64,000 nucleotides of DNA from Mediterranea massiliensis (lineage in GTDB: Bacteria > Bacteroidota > Bacteroidia > Bacteroidales > Bacteroidaceae): contig NZ_LT635836.1 in the NCBI RefSeq assembly GCF_900128475.1, positions 448,526-512,525 on the forward strand, given 5' to 3'. Every line of letters begins with the position of its first letter. Position 1 is the first letter of the stretch. Position numbers and translations under genes: made by a program. The notes under the pieces are model-generated. The model was not told where the DNA came from. It worked only from the letters and a program-made list of their open reading frames with translations, and made no database searches. This document shows positions 44,334 through 53,108 of the stretch, one piece after another.

Positions 44334-46106
44334 TCAATCACAAACGATTCGGAAGCCTACCGCCGTCTTCAGGCCGGCAGCCTCCGGATAAACGATATGC
44401 AATCCTTCGGCATCCTGCTTCCAATCAACCTTCTGGTCGGTTCCCATCAGTTCTACCGACCGAATGGTTTTGTCCAGCAATCCCTTGGCTGTCCCCAACG
44501 ATGCAATCGTCAACCGGTCGCCCGCCTCGGGCACCTTCATGCACCAGGCATAGAGTGCCCCGTCCTTGCCTGCCGTAAAGCGGAAATCGGTATTATAGAA
44601 TACATGGTCGGCCTGCCATTGCCCGATGCGTCCTCCAGGCAGCGTATTCAGCTTGCCGCCTGCGCCCTCGCCCAGCACTTTCCAGGCCGAACTTCCGTAA
44701 ATGCCTTCGCCATTGCTACGCATCCACTCGCCGATTTCCTTCAGCATCTTCCCACAGGCCTCGTCCAACGAACCATCGGGACGCAAAGGAATACTCAAGC
44801 CGAACGAACCGTCACGGGCCACAATCTCAAGGAGGTAACGGATGACGGCATCCGAACTGTACACAAAGTCCGGTCCGTAGAACCAGTCGCCGACAGGTGT
44901 TTCGGCAATCCAGGCCTGGTCGTTCTTGATTCCTTCAGGAATACCCGTCTCGCACGTATTGACCGTACCGTTGGTTGTCTTCCGGAACTTGACGATGCTA
45001 AACACATCCACCTTTCCTCTGTCGGCCAGCGTACGGTTGTAGAAATCGGCGATTACACGCTGCATGGCATCACACTTGTATCCGGTACCCGTCCCCGAAC
45101 CGCTGAACGGTTGCTGGTCGGTACCGTCCGTGTAAATGAAGTCCGGCCGATACTTGTCTACCGCATCCATCATGCGCAAGGCCCACCACTTGGCGTACCA
45201 TTTGGCAAACTCCAGATGGCCGCTGAAGATACCCGGTTTGGGGGGAGACCACAGGGAATTGGCAGCCTCGGCTACCGACTCATACTCCCTCAGATTGACG
45301 CCATACAGATAACGCGGATCCAGTCCTTCCCACCATTGGCCCTTTCCGTCCTCCAACGTCAGGTTGCCATCGTAGGGAACGCCGGCCTTATCACCCTTCG
45401 TATCGCTCTGAAAAGCTGTCTGCCACCACCACCAGGAATATTCATGATGGAAAGTGATGCCGAAACGGATGCCGGCTTCCCGGGATGCCTTCTCCCATTC
45501 GCCCATGAAATCGCGTTTGGGCCCCAACCGGGTCGAATTCCAAGGCTGATACTTGGAGTTCCACATGTCGAACTGATCGTGATGTACCCCCTGTATAATT
45601 AAGAACCGAGCTCCGGCATCCTTGTAGATATCTACCAAAGCCTTGGGACTGAACTTGGCGGGATTCCAGTCGCGCAACACTTCCTTATAACCCACTTCCG
45701 AGGGGTGCCCGTATTCCTTCAAGTGGTTCTCATAAGCGAGGGTACCCTCCACATACAGTTTCCGGGCATACCAGTCGCCACTCTCTCCGGCCGATTGCGG
45801 ACCAAAATGTACCCATATACCGAACTTTGCATCGCGCAGCCAGTCCGGAGTCCCCGGATAGTTGGCTTCTATCGAATTCCAAGTCGGTTCGTATGGCCCC
45901 GCGGCAACGGGCAAATCCAACTTCACTTCTGCAAAAGTATCCACATCGCCCATCGGCACCGAGTTCTCGGGCAAAGGCTTGTGGACAGACGGCATCGGTT
46001 CCAGCTCATAATCGACCCCGGAGATGCCCTGAGGTTTCTGAGTGCAGGAGCAGATGCACGCTCCCAGCACAATACTGCTTACAATTATTGTTCTTTTCAT
46101 ATCCAA
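44334..46106 (-). CDS. GH29 alpha-L-fucosidase lipoprotein
   Basis: 590-residue lipoprotein ('CICSC' at the signal end) that hydrolyses terminal alpha-fucose from host or plant glycans. 'FGIWVHFGPQSAGESGDWY' and 'YQPWNS' are GH29 signatures; the nucleophile is D327 in 'FIYTDGTDQQ'. A C-terminal beta-sandwich ('TIASLGTA', 'SVELMGTDQKVDW') follows the barrel. The acid/base residue is not fixed by sequence in this family and I do not assign it. Last gene of the five-gene operon, 4 bp after the GH97 gene. Confidence 0.9.
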   Translation of the reverse strand: MDMKRTIIVSSIVLGACICSCTQKPQGISGVDYELEPMPSVHKPLPENSVPMGDVDTFAEVKLDLPVAAGPYEPTWNSIEANYPGTPDWLRDAKFGIWVHFGPQSAGESGDWYARKLYVEGTLAYENHLKEYGHPSEVGYKEVLRDWNPAKFSPKALVDIYKDAGARFLIIQGVHHDQFDMWNSKYQPWNSTRLGPKRDFMGEWEKASREAGIRFGITFHHEYSWWWWQTAFQSDTKGDKAGVPYDGNLTLEDGKGQWWEGLDPRYLYGVNLREYESVAEAANSLWSPPKPGIFSGHLEFAKWYAKWWALRMMDAVDKYRPDFIYTDGTDQQPFSGSGTGTGYKCDAMQRVIADFYNRTLADRGKVDVFSIVKFRKTTNGTVNTCETGIPEGIKNDQAWIAETPVGDWFYGPDFVYSSDAVIRYLLEIVARDGSFGLSIPLRPDGSLDEACGKMLKEIGEWMRSNGEGIYGSSAWKVLGEGAGGKLNTLPGGRIGQWQADHVFYNTDFRFTAGKDGALYAWCMKVPEAGDRLTIASLGTAKGLLDKTIRSVELMGTDQKVDWKQDAEGLHIVYPEAAGLKTAVGFRIVCD

Positions 46107-46110
46107 TCCA

Positions 46111-48024
46111 TTAATCTGTTATAGCAGAAACAGGCTTCACCCTTACTACAAATCCTCCACGCGCATTACACTGACAGGCAGTAGGAAGATGCCCGTTCTC
46201 GACTTCATCCACACTGATATTCCAAGGCTGCCCGGCAGAAACACCGTCTGCAAACGTTGTTACCTGATAGGTACCTTCCGGCAGGAAAGACCAATCCATC
46301 ACCAAGGCATTGGAATGGTCGGTTCCATTCAGCCCTCCGACATACCACACATCGCCCTTCCGACGCGCCATGACCACCGATTCACCCGGATAGCCGGAAA
46401 GCAGACGGGTATCATCCCAGGCAGTCGGCAGTTCACCCATAAACTGACGAACGGCTTCGGGCTGGGCCAAATAACTTTCCGGACGGTCGGCCCAATGTTG
46501 CAATGCCGACTCGAACACCACCGACAAGGCCAGCTCATGGGCATGGGTCGTGATATGCGGATGCTGGGAGTCGGAGAAGGTACAGGGAGTATAATCCATC
46601 GGCCCTACCACATTGCGGGTAAAAGGCAACGTGGCATTGTGGGCGGCGGCTTTGTCGGTCAGCACAGGCTTGTTGTTATACCACTCGGCTCCATACACCC
46701 CTTCGGCCGACATGAAGTTGGGATATGTGCGCTGCCAGCCACGGGGGATGGTGGCTCCGTGGAAGTTGACCAGCAAATGATATTTGGCCGCATCTTCCAG
46801 CAAATCGATGCAATAGTTCATCGTCTCCTGCGTATCTCCGGCAAAGAAATCTATCTTGACACCGGCCACCCCTTTCTTGTTCAACATGGCATATTCCCTG
46901 TCGCGGTCTTCCGCCTTGTTCAGACGGAACAACGGCCCAGCCTCGGGCGAGGCCCAAGCCGTGGAAGAGTTGTACCACAACAGCACACGGACTCCCTTGC
47001 TCCCAGCATAGCGCAAAGCATCGTCTATCGTTCCGCCGTTCTCCATGACATCCCATTCCCAGTCAATCAGGACATAAGGCAAATGAAGCTCGGCTGCCAT
47101 GTCGATATACTTCTTGACAATCTGATAATCCTTCGACCCATGGTTGTAGGCCCAGTAAATCCACGACACACTTCCCGGCCGAATCCAATCGGTATCCGTG
47201 AGGCGGCAAGGCTCGCTGACATCTGTCACCAGCGTCGACTCGACAATATCTGCCAGGCTCCCGACAATCAATACCCGCCACGGCGAATGCCAGTCACCGG
47301 AGACAGGCCGATGGTTTTCAGCCGGAACGACCTGATAGTCTGTCGACACTTTGCCATTCGCCAAGGAAGAAGCACTGTGATACCGCTCGATTCCCGCTTC
47401 GGTAATCAAGGTCCAGACTTCTTCATCGGCCTGCACAAGTGCAGGATAGGCCCAATGACGGTTTTCCTGTTGGCCGGTAGTCGACATCGGATAGAAGTCC
47501 TCGTAAGAAATGTCATACTTCTGCATCCAGCGCCTGGTCCCTTCGGGGATACGATACGTTGTCCGCTCGTTTTGGATAGAATCGCGTTCCAAGCCTGCCA
47601 GCTCATAGCGGAAAGCTACTCCGGCGTTGTACAAACGGAACCTGACTCCAAGCTCACGGCCCAACGAGTCGGTAAAGGTATAAAGATACTCGGAAGCCTC
47701 GTTGCTGCAATTCCGTTTTTTGCCCGTCAGCATCGTATAGGATTCGGAAATCCGCTGTGGACCGGCTACAGATTTCAGCCGCAGGCCGTTCCCCTTCAGG
47801 GCATTGCAGTCTACTCCCACCTGCGAAATGTCGATGACCCGATGTTCACGTCCGGCCGTATCCAGACAGGTGACCATAAAAGAGGGCTGGCCCGACGGAG
47901 ATTCTGCATATTCCAAACCGATCTTGCCATTGGGAGAATGGCAAGAACTATTATCTGTACATGCCACCCAGCATACAGCCAGCAGGCATATCATAAAACA
48001 TTTGTTCAATACCTTGAAATTCAT
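46111..48024 (-). CDS. GH97 glycosidase lipoprotein, retaining alpha-galactosidase type
   Basis: 637 residues, lipobox WVACT. Beta-sandwich N-terminus and TIM barrel with 'GVKIDFFAGDTQE'; D392 is the expected nucleophile of the retaining GH97 branch. Related to but clearly diverged from the GH97 at 37632-39575, which is soluble and in another operon. With the fucosidase downstream it would trim alpha-galactose and fucose, as found together on xyloglucan, blood-group B or algal glycans. Starts 21 bp after the dehydrogenase gene. Confidence 0.87.
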   Translation of the reverse strand: MNFKVLNKCFMICLLAVCWVACTDNSSCHSPNGKIGLEYAESPSGQPSFMVTCLDTAGREHRVIDISQVGVDCNALKGNGLRLKSVAGPQRISESYTMLTGKKRNCSNEASEYLYTFTDSLGRELGVRFRLYNAGVAFRYELAGLERDSIQNERTTYRIPEGTRRWMQKYDISYEDFYPMSTTGQQENRHWAYPALVQADEEVWTLITEAGIERYHSASSLANGKVSTDYQVVPAENHRPVSGDWHSPWRVLIVGSLADIVESTLVTDVSEPCRLTDTDWIRPGSVSWIYWAYNHGSKDYQIVKKYIDMAAELHLPYVLIDWEWDVMENGGTIDDALRYAGSKGVRVLLWYNSSTAWASPEAGPLFRLNKAEDRDREYAMLNKKGVAGVKIDFFAGDTQETMNYCIDLLEDAAKYHLLVNFHGATIPRGWQRTYPNFMSAEGVYGAEWYNNKPVLTDKAAAHNATLPFTRNVVGPMDYTPCTFSDSQHPHITTHAHELALSVVFESALQHWADRPESYLAQPEAVRQFMGELPTAWDDTRLLSGYPGESVVMARRKGDVWYVGGLNGTDHSNALVMDWSFLPEGTYQVTTFADGVSAGQPWNISVDEVENGHLPTACQCNARGGFVVRVKPVSAITD

Positions 48025-48045
48025 AAGCCGCTATATGTTTCCCTT

Positions 48046-49074
48046 TTAAAATTTCACCAGAATGCGGAAGACCTTACCCGGTTCGGCAGCCCAACGCTCC
48101 ATCGCCTCGGAAGCTTCTTCGGGCGGCACGACGGCCGATACGAATTTCTCTATCGGGCAGCGGCCCTCCTTCATGTAATGGATAACAGCCCGGAAGTCGG
48201 CAGGCAGTGCATTGCGCGAACCGCGGATATCCAGTTCCTTCTGCACGAAGAGTTTCGTCTGGAAGGCCACTTCGCTCTTGGCGTAGCCAATGCAAATGAC
48301 ACGACCCGTGAAGCCGACCACGTCGACAGCCATCACATAGGTAGCGGGACTGCCCACAGCCTCAATCACGACGTCGGCTCCCAGTCCGCCGGTAAGCTGG
48401 CAGATGCGCTCGGCAACCTTCTCCGTACACGAATTGATGACATACGAAGCACCGAAAGTCTTGGCCAAAGCCAGCTTCTCATCATCCAAGTCAATGGCTA
48501 TAACCGTTGCCCCGCGCAAGGAAGCACGGATGACGGCACCCATGCCTACCATGCCGCAACCGATGACGACCACCCACTCGTTGTCCACCACCTGTGCCCT
48601 CGACACGGCATGGAAACCTACGCTCATCGGCTCTATCAGGGCACAGTCGCGCGGGGAGAGGCCCTCGGCCGGGATAATCTTGGTCCACGGCAAGACGGCA
48701 TACTCACACATCACGCCGTTGCGCTGGACTCCCAGCGTTTCGTTGTGCTCGCAGGCGTTGAAGCGACCGTTGCGGCATGAGGCACACTTGCCACAGTTGG
48801 TATAAGGATTCAGCGTCACACTCATTCCCTTGACCAAACCGGCAGGCACCTCAGGACCGATGTCCTCAATCACCGCCCCGACTTCATGGCCGGGGATGAC
48901 GGGCAACTTCACCATCGGATTACGTCCGAGATACGTGTTCAGGTCCGAACCACAAAAACCTACATATGCTATCTTTACCAGCACTTCACCGGCATGCAAC
49001 ACCGGCCGTTCCACCTCTACCACCTTCATGTCCGAAGGGGCTGCTATCTGAACTGCTTTCATCTTTTTCTCCAT
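48046..49074 (-). CDS. Zinc-dependent medium-chain dehydrogenase
   Basis: 342 residues from the ATG at 49074 (MEKKMKAVQIAAPSD; a start at 49062 is also possible). MDR fold: catalytic-zinc region 'GFCGSDLNTYLGRNPM' and 'PGHEVGAVIEDIG', structural-zinc cysteines in 'NCGKCASCRNGRFNACEH', and the Rossmann motif 'VIGCGMVGMGAV'. Closest in style to sorbitol/galactitol-type sugar alcohol dehydrogenases. In this operon it probably oxidises a sugar-derived intermediate; the exact substrate is unknown. The longer frame to 49149 overlaps the upstream gene and is rejected. 7 bp separate it from the amidohydrolase gene. Confidence 0.87.
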   Translation of the reverse strand: MEKKMKAVQIAAPSDMKVVEVERPVLHAGEVLVKIAYVGFCGSDLNTYLGRNPMVKLPVIPGHEVGAVIEDIGPEVPAGLVKGMSVTLNPYTNCGKCASCRNGRFNACEHNETLGVQRNGVMCEYAVLPWTKIIPAEGLSPRDCALIEPMSVGFHAVSRAQVVDNEWVVVIGCGMVGMGAVIRASLRGATVIAIDLDDEKLALAKTFGASYVINSCTEKVAERICQLTGGLGADVVIEAVGSPATYVMAVDVVGFTGRVICIGYAKSEVAFQTKLFVQKELDIRGSRNALPADFRAVIHYMKEGRCPIEKFVSAVVPPEEASEAMERWAAEPGKVFRILVKF

Positions 49075-49081
49075 TCTTTTT

Positions 49082-50008
49082 TTATTCTGACATATTCTTG
49101 ATATAGGGTAACTCGGGCAACGTGCCGAAGCCATAGAAGCGGCGGGCATTCTCCCCCAGGAAAAGGGCCTTCTCTTCTTCCGTCAGTTCGGACGACTTGA
49201 GCACGAAGTCATAAGACATGCGGTAGGTGATGGCCGTGATGGTGCGCGGATAGTCCGATCCCCACATCAGCTTGTCCATACCTACCCGGTCGGCCGCCTC
49301 GCGGATGGCCCGCACCGCCCCGCGGAACGGATAGAACTCGTCGTTGAAGAGCCACGTGATGCCGCCCGACTCGATGCGTACGTTCGGATGGCGGGCCAGC
49401 TTCACCTGCTCGGTCCAGCCGGGACGGGTCACCATGCCGAAATGGCCGATGGCCACCTTCAGCCGCGGACATTCCTGAATGACTTCTTCCATCTCACCCA
49501 CCTGCGTATCGCCGTCGGCCAGGTCGATGGAGAGCAACACGCCGTTCTGCTCCATCAGCTTGAACATCTGCATCATCTCTTCACTGTTCAGCATCACGCG
49601 CCCTTCCTTCAGCAACAGGCGCTGGGCAGGAATCTTGATGCCGCGGAAGCCACGGGTCATCAATTGGCGTACCTGCTCCAAGTAGCCGGGCTTGCGGAAC
49701 TCACACATGCCGCACACGAAGAAGCGGTCGGGATAGCGCGAAGCCACATCGGCCAGATAATCGTTCTGAAAGCCGTCGATGAACTCCTGCGTGACGACAG
49801 CCGCCGCCACTTGTACATAGTCCATATTAGACAGGAATACCTCGGCGCTGTTCACCCCGTCCACCATAAACGGCGGGAGCATCTGCCGCACTTCGCCCAT
49901 GAAGAGCGAACGGCCGTTTTCCAACGTACGAATGGGCAGGCCGTCGACCACCGTGTCCTGCTTCAGCCACAGGTGGGAATGGGCATCAATAAGGGTATAG
50001 TTCATCAT
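49082..50008 (-). CDS. Amidohydrolase-2 family lactonase-like hydrolase
   Basis: 308-residue cytoplasmic TIM-barrel hydrolase. Metal ligands appear as 'LIDAHSHLW' at the N-terminus, 'IGHFG' near the middle and 'WGSDYPRT' near the C-terminus. The family includes fuconolactonase and related sugar lactonases. Between an aldo/keto reductase and a dehydrogenase in a fucosidase operon, hydrolysis of fucono- or galactonolactone is the natural reading (inferred). A translation start at 50005 is equally possible. Confidence 0.83.
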   Translation of the reverse strand: MMNYTLIDAHSHLWLKQDTVVDGLPIRTLENGRSLFMGEVRQMLPPFMVDGVNSAEVFLSNMDYVQVAAAVVTQEFIDGFQNDYLADVASRYPDRFFVCGMCEFRKPGYLEQVRQLMTRGFRGIKIPAQRLLLKEGRVMLNSEEMMQMFKLMEQNGVLLSIDLADGDTQVGEMEEVIQECPRLKVAIGHFGMVTRPGWTEQVKLARHPNVRIESGGITWLFNDEFYPFRGAVRAIREAADRVGMDKLMWGSDYPRTITAITYRMSYDFVLKSSELTEEEKALFLGENARRFYGFGTLPELPYIKNMSE

Positions 50009-50023
50009 CGTTCCTCCTCTCCC

Positions 50024-50956
50024 TTATGAATTGGCCCAGCTCACGCGGAACTGGTCGCCGATGATTTCACGGACTTCACGCAGCAAGGTTTCGTCCATCG
50101 GTTCCTCGATAAAGGCCACGTTCTTGCGGACGTTCTGCGGATTGGCCGTGCTGAACAGGGTCGTGGCAATGCGCGGATTGCTCACGGCATACTGCATGGC
50201 CAGCTTCTCGATGGGATAGTTGCGGGCCTCGCAATGCTCCATGGCCTTGCGGCAGGCCTCGACCAGCGGACGGGGAGCCGGATGCCAGGCGGGAACACCG
50301 CGCTCGGTGAGCAGCCCCATGGACAAGGGAGAAGCACTGATGACCCCGATGCCACGGGATTCGAAATAATCCAGAAAATCCACCAGCTTGTCGTCGCACA
50401 GGCAGTAGTGGCAGAAGTTGAGCACAGACTCCACCGTACCGGCGGGCGAATGGTCGACGACCCACTTCAGGTTCTCCAGTTGCAGGTCGGTGATGCCCAC
50501 ATGGCCCACCACGCCTTTCCTGCGCAACTCGACCAAGGCAGGCAAGGTCTCGTCCACCACCTGATGAAGGTCGGCAAACTCGATGTCGTGCACATTGATG
50601 AGGTCGATGTAGTCGATGTTCAGCCGCTCCATACTCTCGTAGACGCTTTCAGTGGCACGCTTGGCAGAGTAGTCCCACGTGTTGACCCCGTCCTTGCCGT
50701 AACGGCCCACCTTGGTGGAGAGGTAATACTTGTCGCGCGGAATGTCCTTCAGCGCCTTACCCAGCACGGTTTCGGCCTTGTAATGGCCATAGTAGGGAGA
50801 CACGTCGATGAAATTCATGCCCAGCTCAATAGCGGTGAACACGGCTTCAATGCCTTCTTTCTCCTTGATATCATGGAAAACGCCTCCCAGCGAGGAAGCT
50901 CCGAAACTGAGGGAAGAAACCTTCATCCCAGTCTTCCCGATTTCATGGTATTGCAT
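50024..50956 (-). CDS. Aldo/keto reductase, sugar 1-dehydrogenase type
   Basis: 310 residues from the ATG at 50956 (MQYHEIGKTGMKVSSLSFG). NAD(P)-dependent TIM-barrel oxidoreductase with the catalytic region 'FIDVSPYYGHYKAE' (Asp/Tyr), 'LSTKVGRYG' (Lys) and 'DLINVHDIEF' (His). This subgroup resembles L-galactose/L-fucose (D-threo-aldose) 1-dehydrogenases, which turn the free sugar into its lactone. First gene of the operon. The longer open frame to 51058 is rejected because the -7 element TACCTTTG lies at 50993-50986 inside it. Confidence 0.86.
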   Translation of the reverse strand: MQYHEIGKTGMKVSSLSFGASSLGGVFHDIKEKEGIEAVFTAIELGMNFIDVSPYYGHYKAETVLGKALKDIPRDKYYLSTKVGRYGKDGVNTWDYSAKRATESVYESMERLNIDYIDLINVHDIEFADLHQVVDETLPALVELRRKGVVGHVGITDLQLENLKWVVDHSPAGTVESVLNFCHYCLCDDKLVDFLDYFESRGIGVISASPLSMGLLTERGVPAWHPAPRPLVEACRKAMEHCEARNYPIEKLAMQYAVSNPRIATTLFSTANPQNVRKNVAFIEEPMDETLLREVREIIGDQFRVSWANS

Positions 50957-50985
50957 AATCCTTCTGTTTAAAATGTTTACGCCAA

Positions 50986-50993
50986 CAAAGGTA
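50986..50993 (-). promoter_or_regulatory. -7 element of the fucosidase/dehydrogenase operon
   Basis: The minus strand reads TACCTTTG, an exact TAnnTTTG match 29 bp before the ATG at 50956. No -33 is evident, suggesting regulated activity. Confidence 0.6.
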
Positions 50994-51037
50994 AAAGAAG
51001 AAGCGAAAGGTCTGTCCGAACGGAAAGCGGAAAAAGC

Positions 51038-51067
51038 ACGTAAAGGTTTACGTAACAAATTTTACGT
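51038..51067. promoter_or_regulatory. Putative LacI-family operator
   Basis: ACGTAAA-GG-TTTACGT (51038-51053) is a perfect inverted repeat. A third half-site TTTACGT follows at 51061-51067. It sits between the divergent aldo/keto reductase and LacI genes, the usual place for an autoregulated LacI operator. Confidence 0.6.
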
Positions 51068-51132
51068 GCCCATCCATGCATGTTTGCCTGAAAAATGTTT
51101 TCTTTGCAGAAGAATCGCATGACGGACAAACC

Positions 51133-52152
51133 ATGGAACACTCCAAACATACCTCCCTGAAAGACCTGGCCCGGGTGCTGGGCGTATCCATCCCCACCGT
51201 GTCGAGAGCGCTGAAGGACAGCCCCGACATCAGCCGCGACCTGTGCGAACGGGCCAAGCGGCTGGCGCAGGAAATGAACTACCGCCCCAATCCCTTCGCC
51301 ATGAGCCTGCGGAAGAACACGCCGCGCATCATTGGCGTCATCGTGCCCGACATCGTGACCCACTTCTTCGCCTCCATCGTGAGCGGCATCGAGGACACGG
51401 CCGTGGCCAACGGCTACTTCGTCATCATCACCACCTCGCACGAATCCTACGAGCACGAGAAGCGTAACATCGAAAATCTGGTGAACATGCGCGTGGAGGG
51501 CATCATCGCCTGCCTCTCGCAGGAGACGACGGACTACAGCCACTGGGCCGCCCTGGCAGACATCAACATGCCCCTCATCCTCTTCGACCGCGTCTGCCTG
51601 ACCGACCGTTTCTCCTCCGTCGTGGCCGACGGCGAGCAGTCGGCCCGTGCCGCCACCCAGCACCTGCTGGACACGGGCAGCCGCCGCGTGGCCTTCATCG
51701 GCGGGGCCAACCACCTGGACATCGTCAAGCGGCGCAAGCACGGCTACCTGGAAGCCCTGCGCGACAACCGCATCCCCATCGAAAAGGAGCTGGTGGTGTG
51801 CCGTAAGATAGATTACGAAGAAGGCAAGGCGGCCACCGAATCGCTCCTCGCCCTGCCCCAGCCGCCCGACGCCATCCTGGCCATGAACGACACGCTGGCC
51901 TTCGCCGCCATGGAGGTCATCAAGAGCCACGGCCTGCGCATTCCCCAAGACGTAGCCCTCATCGGATATACCGACGAACAGCATGCCAACTACGTGGAAC
52001 CCAAGCTGTCGGCCGTATGCCACCAGACCTATCAGATGGGCCAAACCGCCTGCCGCCTGCTGATAGACCGGCTGAAGGGCGACAAGACGGTGCGGCAGGT
52101 CGTGGTACCCACCTCCCTGCAAATCAGGGAAAGCAGCGTTAAAGAAGGTTGA
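51133..52152 (+). CDS. LacI-family transcriptional regulator
   Basis: 339 residues from the ATG at 51133. The N-terminal HTH and hinge helix 'SLKDLARVLGVSIPTVSRAL' and 'AQEMNYRPNPFAMSLRKN' are typical, and the periplasmic-binding-type effector domain follows ('IIGVIVPDIVTHFFASIVSG'). It diverges from the five-gene minus-strand operon with a likely operator between, so it probably represses that operon until a sugar inducer (fucose or a derivative, inferred) is present. The extra 19 codons of the longer frame lie before a probable -7 (TTTCTTTG, 51099-51106) and are excluded. Confidence 0.9.
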   Translation: MEHSKHTSLKDLARVLGVSIPTVSRALKDSPDISRDLCERAKRLAQEMNYRPNPFAMSLRKNTPRIIGVIVPDIVTHFFASIVSGIEDTAVANGYFVIITTSHESYEHEKRNIENLVNMRVEGIIACLSQETTDYSHWAALADINMPLILFDRVCLTDRFSSVVADGEQSARAATQHLLDTGSRRVAFIGGANHLDIVKRRKHGYLEALRDNRIPIEKELVVCRKIDYEEGKAATESLLALPQPPDAILAMNDTLAFAAMEVIKSHGLRIPQDVALIGYTDEQHANYVEPKLSAVCHQTYQMGQTACRLLIDRLKGDKTVRQVVVPTSLQIRESSVKEG

Positions 52153-52166
52153 AAAAGACGGGGAAA

Positions 52167-52197
52167 TTGTCCGTTTCGCCTCCAAAGTCTATCTTTG
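52167..52197 (+). promoter_or_regulatory. Promoter of the ECF sigma factor gene
   Basis: TTG (52167-52169), a 20-bp spacer and TATCTTTG (52190-52197) match the housekeeping Bacteroidetes promoter. Start codon at 52230. Confidence 0.65.
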
Positions 52198-52229
52198 CAG
52201 CCGCATTTACATGAAAAGAAGCAGCATCC

Positions 52230-52769
52230 ATGACCGAACAGGAAGTCCGAAAATACTTGCGACAGATGAAGGAAGAAAGCTCCGAAAGGGCTTTCAAGGG
52301 ATTCTTTGACCTGACCTACGACCGCCTGTTCCGCATCGCCTACTACTACCTGAAGCACGAGGAGTGGGCGCAGGAAGTGGTGCTCGACGTGTTCCTCGCC
52401 CTGTGGAAGCAGCGCGACACTCTGGCCTCCGTGCAGAACATCGAGGACTATTGCTTCGTCCTCACCCGCAACGCCTCGCTCAACTACCTGGAAAAGGAAG
52501 TGCGCCGAAGCGATTCCCTCTCCGCCGAACTGACCGAAAACGACGCTTCCGACCCTTCGCCCGAGGAGTGCCTCATCAGCGAAGAGCTCTTTGCCCGCTA
52601 CGTCAAGGCGCTGGACCGCCTGCCCGAACGCTGCCGCGAAGTCTTCATCCGCATCCGCGAAGAGAAGCAGAGCTATGCCCAGGTGGCCGAAGAGCTGGGC
52701 ATCAGCGTCAAGACCGTAGACGCCCAGCTGCAGAAAGCCGTCTCCCGCCTGCGGGATATGCTGAAGTAA
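52230..52769 (+). CDS. FecI-type ECF RNA polymerase sigma factor
   Basis: 179 residues. Sigma region 2 about 25-90 ('YDRLFRIAYYYLKHEEWAQE', 'VFLALWKQRD') and region 4 about 120-175 ('LPERCREVFIRIREEKQSYA', 'VAEELGISVKTVDAQLQKAV'). It belongs to the Bacteroidetes sigma-70 expansion group paired with FecR and a TonB-dependent receptor, all found downstream. It should transcribe the receptor operon when the substrate is sensed. An unusually large gap (339 bp with a repeat array) separates it from the next gene. Confidence 0.92.
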   Translation: MTEQEVRKYLRQMKEESSERAFKGFFDLTYDRLFRIAYYYLKHEEWAQEVVLDVFLALWKQRDTLASVQNIEDYCFVLTRNASLNYLEKEVRRSDSLSAELTENDASDPSPEECLISEELFARYVKALDRLPERCREVFIRIREEKQSYAQVAEELGISVKTVDAQLQKAVSRLRDMLK

Positions 52770-52805
52770 ATCCTGTCTTCCGAGGTCAATCACCGTTCGT
52801 GAAAT

Positions 52806-52940
52806 CTGTTCCCTTATAGGGAAACGCTCGTTCCCTCCGTAGGAAACGCCCGTTTCCATGCACGGGGAACGCCCGTTTCCTACACGGGGAACAGCCGTTT
52901 CCAACCGTGAGGAACAATCGTTTCCTGTACGGGGAACGGA
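52806..52940. repeat. Degenerate 22-bp tandem repeat, CGTTTCC/GGGGAACG family
   Basis: Six units of 21-23 bp with pattern CCCGTTTCCTACACGGGGAACG and variants. Each unit is nearly self-complementary, so the array can fold into several hairpins. The same family is at 4662-4707. After it come the palindrome AGGACATGTCCT (52952-52963) and a weak hairpin (52959-52989). No gene is seen in 52770-53108. Confidence 0.65.
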
Positions 52941-53108
52941 CCTCAACTGCTAGGACATGTCCTGCATCGTCCGTTTTTATGGGCAGGACAACAATTGGAA
53001 CTTTATGCAAAAAGTGCCGCCCGCAGAAAAAAAGTCGTTTTCCGCGTAGGGAGTTTTCCACTTTCCGCTGTCTTTAAGGTAAAACAACTCCATAAAAAAC
53101 GTACTGAC

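Noticed and set aside
46042..48780. Plus-strand frame of about 910 codons opposite the GH97 and dehydrogenase genes
   Set aside because: It spans the junctions of three well-supported minus-strand genes and its product has no recognisable family, so it is a shadow frame.
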